This document shows positions 23,439 to 31,756 of a DNA stretch of 64,000 nt, in pieces. The stretch covers positions 317,501 through 381,500 of the forward strand of contig NZ_CP108581.1 of assembly GCF_036010665.1 (NCBI RefSeq), read 5' to 3'. The DNA comes from Microbispora sp. NBC_01189 (lineage in GTDB: Bacteria; Actinomycetota; Actinomycetes; Streptosporangiales; Streptosporangiaceae). How positions within the stretch are numbered: position 1 is the first letter of the stretch; each line of letters opens with the position of its first letter. The notes beneath the pieces were generated by a model, which made no database searches, was not told where the DNA came from, and worked only from the letters and a program-made list of their open reading frames with translations. The position numbers and the translations under genes are program-made.

Positions 23439-24008
23439 ATGCCAGATCCCATCGCGCTCGACGAAGATCGATTGCTTCTCCTGAAGAACCGCCGCCTGAC
23501 CCAGCGTCTCCGAACCCTGTTCTCCGACCTGGACGCCGACGAGGAACTGCAGCGGGCGTTCATCCAGTCGCCCGTCGAGGTGCTGGGACTGGAGGTCACA
23601 GGACTGGAGCTCGACCGCTCCCAGGCCGCCGCGGTCAACCGGTTCGTCTTCGCCGCGCTGAGCAACGAGGAGTTCCGCTCGTGGGCGGAGAGCTACGATC
23701 GGGAGCACGGCGAGCGGAGCCGGGAGGAAGTGTTGCGCGACTTCTCGGAGGCCCTCGCCCGTACGGGCGATCCGGCGCTGATGCGCGGCCTGCTGACCAT
23801 GCTGGACAGCGGGGTCCGCCTCGAAGATCCCTTGGTGGAGACCGTCATCGTCAAGGCGGAGTCCATCGCCATCGGAAACTGGTTCATCTACAAGGTCTCC
23901 GGACACGACGACTTCGACGACCTGATCGTCTCACCCGAGCAATTCCAACGAATAAGCCAGCAACTGGTCTTCCGGGCGCAGGAGCTGTCCGCCGGTGGCC
24001 AGCTCTAG
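23439..24008 (+). CDS. Unknown 189-aa protein paired with a radical SAM enzyme
   Basis: Soluble, mostly helical and acidic protein that I do not recognise. DADEELQRAFIQSPVEVLG near residue 35 resembles the 'DPxxVL' helix of some RiPP leader or Nif11/NHLP-like segments, but too weakly to assign. The C-terminal ~45 residues (NWFIYKVSGHDDFDDLIVSP) are beta-like then helical. Its stop lies 11 bases inside the radical SAM gene, so the two are coupled. It may be a scaffold or recognition partner, or a large substrate. Confidence 0.7.
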   Translation: MPDPIALDEDRLLLLKNRRLTQRLRTLFSDLDADEELQRAFIQSPVEVLGLEVTGLELDRSQAAAVNRFVFAALSNEEFRSWAESYDREHGERSREEVLRDFSEALARTGDPALMRGLLTMLDSGVRLEDPLVETVIVKAESIAIGNWFIYKVSGHDDFDDLIVSPEQFQRISQQLVFRAQELSAGGQL

Positions 24009-25215
24009 CGCGGCTCCGGCAGAGCACGGCCTGTTGCGCCAGGGCCGCACCCTGTCGATGATGCTCACTTTCGCCTGCACGGCGGAGTGCACCCACTGCA
24101 GCACCCTGAGCAGTCCGCGAAACCGTGACCACCTGCCGGCCGCCGACGCCCTGCGGGCGATCGACGAGGCGGCCGGGCTCGGCTTCGTCAACGTCGTCTT
24201 CACCGGGGGCGAGGCGACGCTCCGCTGGGACGACCTGCTCACGTGCATCGGCCGCGCCTCCGGCCACGGGCTGCGGACGCGCCTCGTCACCAACGCCCAC
24301 TGGGCGCTGACCCCGGAGGTGGCGGAGACCACCCTCGACCGGCTGCTCGACGCCGGGCTCGACGAGATCAACTTCAGCACCGGGGACGAGCACGCCCGCT
24401 TCGTCCCGTTGCCACGGGTGGCCCAGGCTGCCGCCGCCACCGCCCGCCGGGGCCTGACGGCCCATGTGATGGTCGAGCTCCGCCACGTACGCGAGGTCAC
24501 CGCCGCGCGACTCCTGGCCGAGCCCGCCATCCAGGAGCTGGAGCCCGAGGCCCGCGCGCTGGTGCGGCCGTCCGAGAGCCCGTGGATGCCGGTCAAGCCC
24601 TTCAAGGTCGAGCGCTATCCCGACGGCGTCGCCTCCCGCCGGGAGGATCTGCCGAAACTCGCCGGCTGCGACAGCGTCCTCCAGACGTACACCGTGCAGC
24701 CCAACGGCCGCGTGGCCGCGTGCTGCGGGCTGGCGATGCGCCTGGTGCCGGAGCTGAACGTCGGCGAGGTCGCGGGCGAGCACACCCTGCGCACCGCCAT
24801 CGACGAGGCCGAGGACGACCTGCTGAAGCTGTGGCTGCGGGCGGCGGGGCCGGAGGCGATCCTCGCCTGGGCGTCGGACCGCGATCCGGAGATCGCCTGG
24901 GAGGGCATGTACGGGCACCGCTGCCAGGCGTGCCTGCGCCTCTATAAGGACCCCAAGGTGCGCGCGGCGATCGTGGACGGCTACGAGGAGGAGATCCCCG
25001 CCGTCGTCCAGGCGGCCTGGCTGAAGGACCGCTACGTCCCGTCCCGCCTGTCCGAACTCTTCGGCCCAGCCGACGAGCCCACCCGCCCGGCGTCGTCTAC
25101 ACCATCGGAGGCGGACATCGGCACAAAGGCGGAGAAGGCGCGGGAATGCGCTTCAGGTACGCCGGGCTGTGCCCCGGCGCCCTCGCACGACTCGCCGCCG
25201 CCTGCTCGGAGCTGA
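23995..25215 (+). CDS. Radical SAM enzyme with auxiliary-cluster cysteines (candidate peptide maturase)
   Basis: A 406-aa protein. The radical SAM cluster motif is C28xxxC32xxC35 (CTAECTHC), with FTGGEAT at ~69-75 contacting SAM. C-terminal cysteines C225, C243, C244, C310 and C313 (NGRVAACCG; HRCQAC) resemble a SPASM/twitch-type domain that binds an extra Fe-S cluster, common in RiPP maturases and peptide-processing enzymes. GTG start overlaps the 189-aa gene by 14 bases. The last ~50 residues are Pro/Ser-rich and poorly ordered. The reaction is unknown; context favours modification of the small upstream peptide or of the 189-aa partner. Confidence 0.85.
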   Translation: MASSSAAPAEHGLLRQGRTLSMMLTFACTAECTHCSTLSSPRNRDHLPAADALRAIDEAAGLGFVNVVFTGGEATLRWDDLLTCIGRASGHGLRTRLVTNAHWALTPEVAETTLDRLLDAGLDEINFSTGDEHARFVPLPRVAQAAAATARRGLTAHVMVELRHVREVTAARLLAEPAIQELEPEARALVRPSESPWMPVKPFKVERYPDGVASRREDLPKLAGCDSVLQTYTVQPNGRVAACCGLAMRLVPELNVGEVAGEHTLRTAIDEAEDDLLKLWLRAAGPEAILAWASDRDPEIAWEGMYGHRCQACLRLYKDPKVRAAIVDGYEEEIPAVVQAAWLKDRYVPSRLSELFGPADEPTRPASSTPSEADIGTKAEKARECASGTPGCAPAPSHDSPPPARS

Positions 25216-25817
25216 TTTCACGCTTGGCCCCGCGTGAATCTGTCAATTGCGCTCGCATCCGCGATGGCCAAAATCGTGCCTTTTGGGATGAAATGCCTGC
25301 GATGTTCTACAACACCCGATGAGGGCCTCCGCGCGAACTGCGTGCCGAACAGCGCACGCGATCGAGGGTCCAGATAATCGGCGAAGGCCGGACGAGCGAT
25401 CTCCTGCCGATTCGGCCGATGCCGGGAGTGCCCTGTATACCCGCCGCAACCGATCGACGCCAGGCGGGCGAGCCGGGTTCGCGGGTGATCAGCTCAGCAG
25501 GGGAGAACGATAGATCCCGCCAAAATACGTAGAACGCCCGAAGGGGCACTTCTACGATTCGCGACGTGGATGACGCAACGCTCTCGTGTACGCCTGCTGA
25601 GCCGCCCGTTCCTCGCGAGCCGCCTGATCACCGCATGGCGGCACATCAGGGATTCCGCCGGAGAAAGCACATCGGCACCTGGCCCCACCGGGCCGACGCG
25701 AACGCCGCCATCGAACCGGGCACGCCTGCACACGTGGCGGCCGGCGCCTTCCAGGTGGCTTGACCTGCGTCGCAGCCGCCTGCCATACCTCCCCATGGCC
25801 CGCAATACGGGACATAT

Positions 25818-25837
25818 CTATCGATACCGATCGATAG
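25818..25837. repeat. Perfect 8-bp inverted repeat
   Basis: CTATCGAT-ACCG-ATCGATAG, about 400 bases upstream of the sigma-like gene in an A/T-richer stretch. Could be an operator or a small hairpin. Confidence 0.4.
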
Positions 25838-25878
25838 CTTCCGACCCAATGGCCGGAAGCGCTTATGCAACTCAAAAA

Positions 25879-25914
25879 ATGTCACGAAGAAAGAATTCAT
25901 GTCACGAAGAAAGA
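25879..25914 (+). repeat. 16-bp direct repeat with 20-bp period
   Basis: ATGTCACGAAGAAAGA occurs twice, separated by ATTC. Its A/T-rich purine content is out of character for this genome. It could be a protein-binding pair or slippage debris. Confidence 0.6.
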
Positions 25915-26239
25915 GTATTCCGCAACGCGACCCGAATGGCTACTCTGCTGCCACATCGGCAGCGCTCCGGTGAATCCGTAAACGATCCGAAGAGTCGCGA
26001 CGACAGCTGTGCCTGTTCACGGTTTCGCCGGCGCGACGATCCGGACCGGTGACCAGATGCACGTGCTGGGCCGAGTTGCCCCAAGCGAACCAGAACCGCC
26101 CTCCGCTGGCTCTCCCGACAGCGGACCGCCAGTCCCCGGCATTCCAAGCCTCGGAGAAATCGACCACGTCAGCAAACCGGATATCCGCGAAGACCCGCCG
26201 CTGAGAGCCGGACGGATATCTCCATATGCGAGGGACACC

Positions 26240-26947
26240 ATGGACAGCACCTTCGAGGCCGCCTGGGGTCAGGTCAGCGCCCAGGTCGCAGCCTACTGCG
26301 GACGTGTGACGGACGACCCTGCCGACGCCGCGGACCTCATCCAGCGGGTCGCCATCAGAGCCTGGCGCGGGCACGCGAGCTTCCGCGGCGACGCCGCCTA
26401 CCTCACCTGGGTCATGGCGATCGCCCGGCGGGAGGCCGCCCGCCAGGCGGCACGTAAGTCCCGAATCACCGCGCGCGAGATCCCGCTGGCCGGAATCGAT
26501 CAGGCCGAGTCTCCCGCCGGGCCCGGCATGGAACGCTCCTGGCTGCCCACGCTCATCAAGGAGGCACGTCTCGCCGGCGCCATCAGCGAGGTGGAGTCGC
26601 GGGTGCTGACCGCCAGGCTGAGCGGGCCGGAGGCCGGCTGGGCCGAGATCGGTGGTCTGACAGGCATGACCGCGACCGCGGCCGCGGTCACACACTGCCG
26701 GGCGGTGCCCAAGCTCCGGGTGTTCCTCTTTCGCAGCCGCTCCGACCTGATCGGCGGCCATCCCGCACTGGCCGCCGCGTTCGAGAGGACCCGCAGGGCA
26801 CGCGGCGGCGAGGCGCTGACACCGGCGGAAGCGGAGGTGTTCGAGGCCGTCGTCCTCGACGAGCGCGCCAGCTACCGCCCACGCGGCTGGCAGACGGTCC
26901 TCAGAGGCGCGTGCGGAAAAGTCGCGAAACATCTCCTGGATTGGTAA
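26240..26947 (+). CDS. ECF-like RNA polymerase sigma factor
   Basis: A 235-aa protein. Residues ~8-75 resemble sigma region 2 (DDPADAADLIQRVAIRAWRG, then YLTWVMAIARREAARQAARK). Residues ~115-165 resemble region 4 (ISEVESRVLTARLSG, then a helix-turn-helix with GLTGMTATAAAVTHCRAVPK). A ~70-residue C-terminal tail is extra. The ATG follows GAGGGA at 4-5 nt. It sits 55 bases before the C39-like peptidase gene on the same strand, with a hairpin between, so it may direct transcription of the dynamin/HerA operon. Divergence from standard ECF groups is considerable; no anti-sigma gene is next to it. Confidence 0.68.
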   Translation: MDSTFEAAWGQVSAQVAAYCGRVTDDPADAADLIQRVAIRAWRGHASFRGDAAYLTWVMAIARREAARQAARKSRITAREIPLAGIDQAESPAGPGMERSWLPTLIKEARLAGAISEVESRVLTARLSGPEAGWAEIGGLTGMTATAAAVTHCRAVPKLRVFLFRSRSDLIGGHPALAAAFERTRRARGGEALTPAEAEVFEAVVLDERASYRPRGWQTVLRGACGKVAKHLLDW

Positions 26948-26958
26948 TGGCGGTGCGG

Positions 26959-26990
26959 CTTCGCGGGTCCAAACCAGTGAACCCGCGAAG
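26959..26990 (+). promoter_or_regulatory. 10-bp stem-loop just before the peptidase ribosome site
   Basis: CTTCGCGGGT and ACCCGCGAAG pair perfectly across 12 bases and end next to the AGGAGG ribosome site of the next gene. It may attenuate transcription after the sigma gene, protect the operon message, or be an operator at a second promoter. Confidence 0.5.
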
Positions 26991-27002
26991 AGGAGGACAC
27001 CA

Positions 27003-27698
27003 GTGAGCTTCGACTCGAGCGGCGAGATCGCGTGGGGCGGCGACGCCCCGCCCGAGCTGCCGGACAACCGGTACGACAGCGGGATCGACGTGCCGCACCA
27101 CCTCGACACCCTGCCCGACGGCAGCGACACCCTGGTCATCGGCGACGTCGAGAAGCGCGGCCAGGACACCCACCTGCAGGGCGACAACCCGTTCGGCTTC
27201 CGGGGCACCTGTGGGCTGGTCTCCTGCGAAGGTGTGCTGCGGCACTTCGGGCTGAACGTCTCCGAGGCCGACATCGTCGCCCACGCCGTCATGAACGACC
27301 AGTGCCACGTCGGCGACGACCCCGCTCGCTGCGGCGGCACCAGTGCCTCCGACCAGGCGCGCATTCTGACCGACTACGGCGTCCCCGCGCACGTCGAGAC
27401 GGCGAGCTCGATTGAGGACCTGGCGGCCGGCCTCGAAGAGGGCCGGGGCGTCATCATCGAGGCCAACGCCGGTGTGCTGTGGGACCAGGCCGAGTACTAC
27501 GAGCAGGGCCAGGCCAACCACGCCGTGGTCGCCACGGGCGTGGCGCGTGACCCGCAGACCGGGCAGATCCAGGGGTTCTTCATCAACGACAGCGGCACGG
27601 GCCAAGCCGGGCGCTTCGTGGACGCCGCCACGATGGAGGTCGCGTGGCTGGAAGCCGGGGGCGTCTGCGTCGTCACCGATGCCGTTCGGATCGATTAG
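27003..27698 (+). CDS. C39-like / papain-fold cysteine peptidase, no signal peptide
   Basis: A 231-aa protein with the layout of C39-type cysteine peptidases. The nucleophile candidate is C70 in GFRGTCGLVSCEGVLRHFG, the His candidate H173 in ANHAVVATGV, and the third residue N195 or D196 in GFFINDSGTG. Helix SEADIVAHAVMND and the rule-like ILTDYGVPAHVE segment match bacteriocin-processing or toxin-type C39 domains. No leader, TM segment or ABC domain, so it should act in the cytosol. GTG start with GAGGAGG 7 nt upstream. First of seven tightly packed genes ending with the HerA-type ATPase. It could be an effector protease or a processing enzyme. Confidence 0.7.
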   Translation: MSFDSSGEIAWGGDAPPELPDNRYDSGIDVPHHLDTLPDGSDTLVIGDVEKRGQDTHLQGDNPFGFRGTCGLVSCEGVLRHFGLNVSEADIVAHAVMNDQCHVGDDPARCGGTSASDQARILTDYGVPAHVETASSIEDLAAGLEEGRGVIIEANAGVLWDQAEYYEQGQANHAVVATGVARDPQTGQIQGFFINDSGTGQAGRFVDAATMEVAWLEAGGVCVVTDAVRID

Positions 27699-27711
27699 GA
27701 GGGTGAGCGTC

Positions 27712-28242
27712 ATGAGCAACCAACCCGGACTCCGGCTGTTGCCGTACGAGCAGATTCGCAAGGAGTTCACCGGTCACCCCCTCCGGCAGTCCGAGGTGCC
27801 GGTGGAGCACGCGGTCTCCCTGCCGTTGCCGACCCTGCGATGGTCCGCGCCCGCGTACGCGGTGTTCGCGGGGGCCGCCAGGCGAGCGCCGGGCAGCCCG
27901 CCCGAGCTGTCCACGCCCGACCGGTGGTGGGCGCTGGCCGCCTCCGGCCGGCACGTCCTCGCCTACAACCTGGTGTCGGCCGTTCCCTTCACCGACGACC
28001 TGCCGCCGGGGCCGGTCTCCCCCGCCACGGCGCCCCGCTCGATCGCCCAGGCGCGGGAGGGCCTGCGCGTGGTGGGTGAGCTGATGGACGAGGCCGCCCC
28101 GCTGTTCTTCCGGGGCGAGACCGGCGCGGGAACGCTCCGCTCCGACCTGACCGAGGCGCTGGCCGCCGAGATCTCTCCCGAGGTGCGGCCCTGGTACCGC
28201 GCGCTGGTGCCGGACTTCTTCGCGTGGCTGGAGGCGTCCTGA
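27712..28242 (+). CDS. Unknown 176-aa protein of the dynamin/HerA locus
   Basis: Soluble protein I do not recognise. Trp-rich middle (LRWSAPAYAVFAG; DRWWALAASGRHVLAYNLV) and helical end (YRALVPDFFAWLEAS). ATG with AGGAGGG 8 nt upstream, 13 bases after the peptidase stop. Its stop overlaps the next start (TGATG), so it is coupled to the 494-aa gene. Being right after the peptidase it could be an inhibitor, immunity or adaptor protein, but nothing in the sequence shows this. Confidence 0.68.
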   Translation: MSNQPGLRLLPYEQIRKEFTGHPLRQSEVPVEHAVSLPLPTLRWSAPAYAVFAGAARRAPGSPPELSTPDRWWALAASGRHVLAYNLVSAVPFTDDLPPGPVSPATAPRSIAQAREGLRVVGELMDEAAPLFFRGETGAGTLRSDLTEALAAEISPEVRPWYRALVPDFFAWLEAS

Positions 28243-29726
28243 TGTCACAGGCCGAGAGGGTTCTGGCCGAGGTCGCCGAGCTGGCGGAGGAGCGCGGCTG
28301 GAACGACGTGGTTTCCTTCGCCGGGGGCCTGTCCGCCGAGCCGGACGGCACGCCGCTTCTCCTGGCTCCACCGGAGGTGGACGTCACGGGGCTGGCCGGG
28401 CGTCTCGGGCAGCGCCCGCGTCCGCTGGAGCCGGATGTCGCCATCTCCCTCCGCGCCGACCGTGTGCTGCTCGCGCTGGAATGCGGCAGGCTGCTCACCC
28501 CAGCGGAGATCGAGGCGGCCGCCCCGGTGCTGGACCGCCCGCCTCGGTCGCGTCTGCTGGTGCTCGTCGGAGCCGAGGGGATCACCAACGACGACGACCT
28601 CGACCTGGTGGAGAGCGCGGTGTCGCGGGTGCTCCTCGGCGGGAGCGCCGAACGGCGGGAGCGGGATCCGTCCGAGCACCACTTCCTGCTGTGGGCCGAC
28701 GGCGAGGCCGCCGGGTTCCTGCGCGGCCGCCTGGAGCGCGACCGCGACCTGCTGGACCAGTGGCTGAACGAGCCGACCAGCGTGGACGAGGCTCTGCTCG
28801 TCGCCCGTGCCGAACACGCCATCGCGCTCGCCGTCGCGCAGGCGGAGGCCGAGCGGGCCGCACCGCTGGTCGACGAGCGGCGGCTCGCCGCCACGGGCGC
28901 AGAGCTGGCCTCGATCCGGCGGCGTCTGCTCAGGCGCGTCGAGTCGGACGCGGCCACCGCGGAGCGGCAGCTGTCCGCCTCCATGCGGTCGCTGGAGCAG
29001 GACCTGCTCGCCAGAGCCGGGACTTTCCTCGCCCGCAACCGCGCCGAACTGACCGACGCGGAGCGCGTCACGGCTGTCGTGGACCGTTACATCCGGCAGG
29101 AGGTCGAGGGCTGGCTGCTCACCGTCGGGCAACCGATCCTCACCCGGGCCGGGCAGACCCACCGCGACCTGCGTGACCTGCTGGAGGGAGCCGACTGGGC
29201 GCTGGTCAACGAGTTGGCGCCGGACGGCGGGCCGTACCCGCAGGCCGTCATCGACGCGATCCTCGCCGCCCAGGACGTCGAACTCGGCGAGGCGGTGCCG
29301 CCGCCTGCTCCTTCCCACCTCGCCGGGGCCCCTGCCGGGAACCGCGCCCGGCTGGACTCGCTCCTGGCCGGCGGCGCGCTGGGCGTCGCCTTCGCGGCCG
29401 TCCTCGGCGGCGGCCCGATCGGGCTGGCCGCCGGTGGGCTGGCCGGCGCCACCGGCGGCCGTGTGGTCACCCACTACCTGAACGGCCGGCGTGGCGTGCA
29501 GGCGGCCGAGTCGTACGCACACGCGGTCATCAAGCAGTTCACCGCCGGCGTCCTCGCGAGCGTCGGCGAACGGATGAGACGCGCGGCCGAGGCCGCGCGC
29601 GAGGCGACCGGTTCCGAATTCGACCGCGTCGAGTCCGCGCTGCGCGCGCCCGCCGCCGCACCGCGCGGCGGCGACGCCTTGCCGCGGCTCGCCGAGCTGC
29701 GGCGACGTCTGGCCATGAACGGTTAG
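28242..29726 (+). CDS. Unknown coiled-coil protein with a Gly-rich membrane-hairpin segment
   Basis: A 494-aa protein. The N-terminal ~150 residues are alpha/beta-like and contain PRSRLLVLVGAEGITNDDDLD, but there is no P-loop. Residues ~160-330 are long helices likely to form coiled coils (LVDERRLAATGAELASIRRR). Residues ~374-408 (LLAGGALGVAFAAVLGGGPI...) form a Gly/Ala-rich hydrophobic hairpin like the membrane-inserting paddles of bacterial dynamins, followed by more helix. It may be a nucleotide-free partner of the two downstream dynamins. Start overlaps the previous stop; the first dynamin follows after 11 bases. Confidence 0.7.
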   Translation: MSQAERVLAEVAELAEERGWNDVVSFAGGLSAEPDGTPLLLAPPEVDVTGLAGRLGQRPRPLEPDVAISLRADRVLLALECGRLLTPAEIEAAAPVLDRPPRSRLLVLVGAEGITNDDDLDLVESAVSRVLLGGSAERRERDPSEHHFLLWADGEAAGFLRGRLERDRDLLDQWLNEPTSVDEALLVARAEHAIALAVAQAEAERAAPLVDERRLAATGAELASIRRRLLRRVESDAATAERQLSASMRSLEQDLLARAGTFLARNRAELTDAERVTAVVDRYIRQEVEGWLLTVGQPILTRAGQTHRDLRDLLEGADWALVNELAPDGGPYPQAVIDAILAAQDVELGEAVPPPAPSHLAGAPAGNRARLDSLLAGGALGVAFAAVLGGGPIGLAAGGLAGATGGRVVTHYLNGRRGVQAAESYAHAVIKQFTAGVLASVGERMRRAAEAAREATGSEFDRVESALRAPAAAPRGGDALPRLAELRRRLAMNG

Positions 29727-29737
29727 GAAGGACGACA

Positions 29738-31756
29738 GTGGCGAACACCGCAAAGACCCCCCTCTCCGAGCGGATGAAGCAGGGCGCGGAGAAGGCCAAG
29801 AAGGGGGCCGAGGCGGCCATCGAAGGGCTGGCCTCGATCGCCCGCGACCTGGAGATGCAGGAGACCTCGGACAAGCTCACGGCGACCGGCCGCCAACTCC
29901 ACTCGGACACCTTCAACCTGATCGTCATGGGCCGTTTCAAGAACGGGAAGTCGACCCTGCTCAACGCCATCCTGGGCGGCACCACCAAGCCCGTCGACCT
30001 GCAGGGCCACCAGGGCCCGATGGTCGTCGACGACCTGCCCGCCACCGCCATCCTGACCGCCGTCCGGTACGCCGACACGCCGTACGTCCGCGCCTGGGCG
30101 TTCGACGGCGGCCGCGAGCAGTGGACGCTCTCCCGCTACCTCAGCGAGTCGACCCTCGGCATCGACGAGGACGACAACCAGGCGCGCTTCGCGCACATCA
30201 GGGAGTTCGAGATGGGCTTCCCGGCCCGGCTCTGCCAGGCCGGCGTGGCGGTCTACGACTCCCCGGGCCTGGACGAGAAGCCGAACCGGACCGCCGTCAC
30301 CAAGTCGGCGACGGAACGCTGTGACGCCGCGATCGTGGTCTACCGCAGCGACGTGCTGATGGGCCAGAACGAGCTGATGGACGCCGCGAAGCTGGTCGCC
30401 GACGGGACCAGGGTCTTCACGGTCATCAATCTCTGGAGCGGCCGCAAGCTCGACGACAAGCTGAAGGGTTTCGTCTGGAACCGCTACCTGCACGAGCAGC
30501 GGGGCGAACCGAAGTGGAACGGCACCCAGGACCTGAGCGTCCACGACGTCTACTTCGTGGACGCCGAAATGGCCCGGAAGGCACGGTACACGGGTGACGA
30601 GGCGATGGCCGTCGCGTCCGGGCTCACCTTCCTGGAGGAGCGGCTTGGCGAGTTCCTGCTCCGCGACCGGCACCGGGTCCACCTCACGCGGTACGCCACC
30701 CGGGCGGAAAACCTGGCGACCGCCGTCGACCAGCACATCGCCCAGCGGCAGCACGCGCTCAGCGCCGACCAGCGGCGGCTGCTGGAGGCGCAGTCCGCGA
30801 TCATGCCGAAGCTGGACGCGATCGACGCCCGGGCCCGGAAGCTCCCCGCCTTGTTCAGGCGCTACCGGACGCAGGCCGAGGCGGAGCTGATCTCCAGCTT
30901 CACCGCGCTGGTCAGCCGCATCAAGGACGAGCTGCCCGCCCACGTCGAGTCGCTCGACCTGCGCCCCAACCCCTTCACGGGTGTCTTCCAGCAGGACAAG
31001 CTGCTCAAGGAGATCACGACGGCCATCAGCGACTTCGCGTCGGGGAAGGTTCAGGACTGGGGCAGAAACGAGGCGGCCATGCTGCTTCAGCCGATCCTGG
31101 GTGACCTCGGTGACGAGATCGAGAGCGAGATCGCGGCGATCGGCCGTCAGTTCGACGAGATCCACCTCGACCTGACGGGCTGGGAGGTCCCCGCCACCGG
31201 CGGATCCGTGGTGGGTACGACCGAGCGCGTGCTCTCCGCGGTCGCCTCGGTCCTGGTGGGCAACGCGCTCGGCGCGATCGGCGGCGGCGCGGGTGGCTGG
31301 CGCGGCGCGCTCGGCTCGCTGGCCGGAGGGGTCGGCACGGCCCTCGTTCTCAGCATGCTCGGCGTCTCCAGCGCGGTGGTCTTCTGGCCGGTGACGCTCG
31401 GTGCCGCGATCGTCTTCGCCGCCCTGGGCGGCGGCGTGGGCCTGGCGAAGCGGGCCAAGAAGAAGGCGCTCGAGCAGAGCGACGAGCTGCTGCGTGCGAT
31501 GCCGCAGCAGGTCTCCGCCCAGCTCGTCGCCGAGCTGAACGACAACTTCGAGCAACTGGAGAAGGCCGTCACCGACGAGATCACCACGCTGATCGAGGAG
31601 GAGAAGCGGAACATCCGCGAGATCGTCGAGCTGAACCAGCGGGACCAGGCGTCCAAGACCAGGGCCCTGATCAAGCTGAACGACGCCTCGACGGCGCTCG
31701 GCACACATCGGAGCGCGCTGCAGCGTGCACTGGCCGTCGCGGGGCAGGTGCCGTAG
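29738..31756 (+). CDS. Dynamin-family GTPase (first of two)
   Basis: A 672-aa bacterial dynamin-like protein. GTPase domain ~55-330: G1 GRFKNGKST (65-73), G2 Thr in PATAILT (~T103), G3 DSPG (174-177); the G4 region NLWSGRKLD departs from NKxD. Helical stalk ~330-485 and ~580-672. Residues ~490-570 are a Gly-rich hydrophobic hairpin expected to insert in the membrane. The length and its pairing with a shorter second dynamin resemble mycobacterial IniA/IniC. The family binds and remodels the inner face of the membrane in a GTP-dependent way. GTG start with AGGAAGG 8-9 nt upstream; the second dynamin starts on its last base. Confidence 0.9.
   Translation: MANTAKTPLSERMKQGAEKAKKGAEAAIEGLASIARDLEMQETSDKLTATGRQLHSDTFNLIVMGRFKNGKSTLLNAILGGTTKPVDLQGHQGPMVVDDLPATAILTAVRYADTPYVRAWAFDGGREQWTLSRYLSESTLGIDEDDNQARFAHIREFEMGFPARLCQAGVAVYDSPGLDEKPNRTAVTKSATERCDAAIVVYRSDVLMGQNELMDAAKLVADGTRVFTVINLWSGRKLDDKLKGFVWNRYLHEQRGEPKWNGTQDLSVHDVYFVDAEMARKARYTGDEAMAVASGLTFLEERLGEFLLRDRHRVHLTRYATRAENLATAVDQHIAQRQHALSADQRRLLEAQSAIMPKLDAIDARARKLPALFRRYRTQAEAELISSFTALVSRIKDELPAHVESLDLRPNPFTGVFQQDKLLKEITTAISDFASGKVQDWGRNEAAMLLQPILGDLGDEIESEIAAIGRQFDEIHLDLTGWEVPATGGSVVGTTERVLSAVASVLVGNALGAIGGGAGGWRGALGSLAGGVGTALVLSMLGVSSAVVFWPVTLGAAIVFAALGGGVGLAKRAKKKALEQSDELLRAMPQQVSAQLVAELNDNFEQLEKAVTDEITTLIEEEKRNIREIVELNQRDQASKTRALIKLNDASTALGTHRSALQRALAVAGQVP

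Larger units (their letters stand above)
25216..26239. other. Gene-poor region with short repeats
   Basis: About 1 kb of lower-GC DNA with frequent stops in all frames and no frame showing normal codon bias. It holds a 58-codon frame at 25146-25322 that begins inside the radical SAM tail, an 8-bp inverted repeat at 25818 and a short direct repeat at 25879. Together with the operon to its right it looks like the edge of an acquired segment, or a long regulatory leader. No integrase, transposase or tRNA remnant could be identified with confidence. Confidence 0.5.

Noticed and set aside
25146-25322. 58-codon frame at the end of the radical SAM gene, ending in FYNTR
   Set aside because: Considered as a second precursor peptide or a transposase scrap. 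It overlaps the radical SAM tail, has weaker codon bias, no ribosome site, and the resemblance to IS3 transposase ends is only five residues.
28245-31708. Minus-strand frames of 502 and 661 codons
   Set aside because: Antisense to the 494-aa and first dynamin genes, which have normal codon bias, ribosome sites and coupling. The opposite frames show no motifs.
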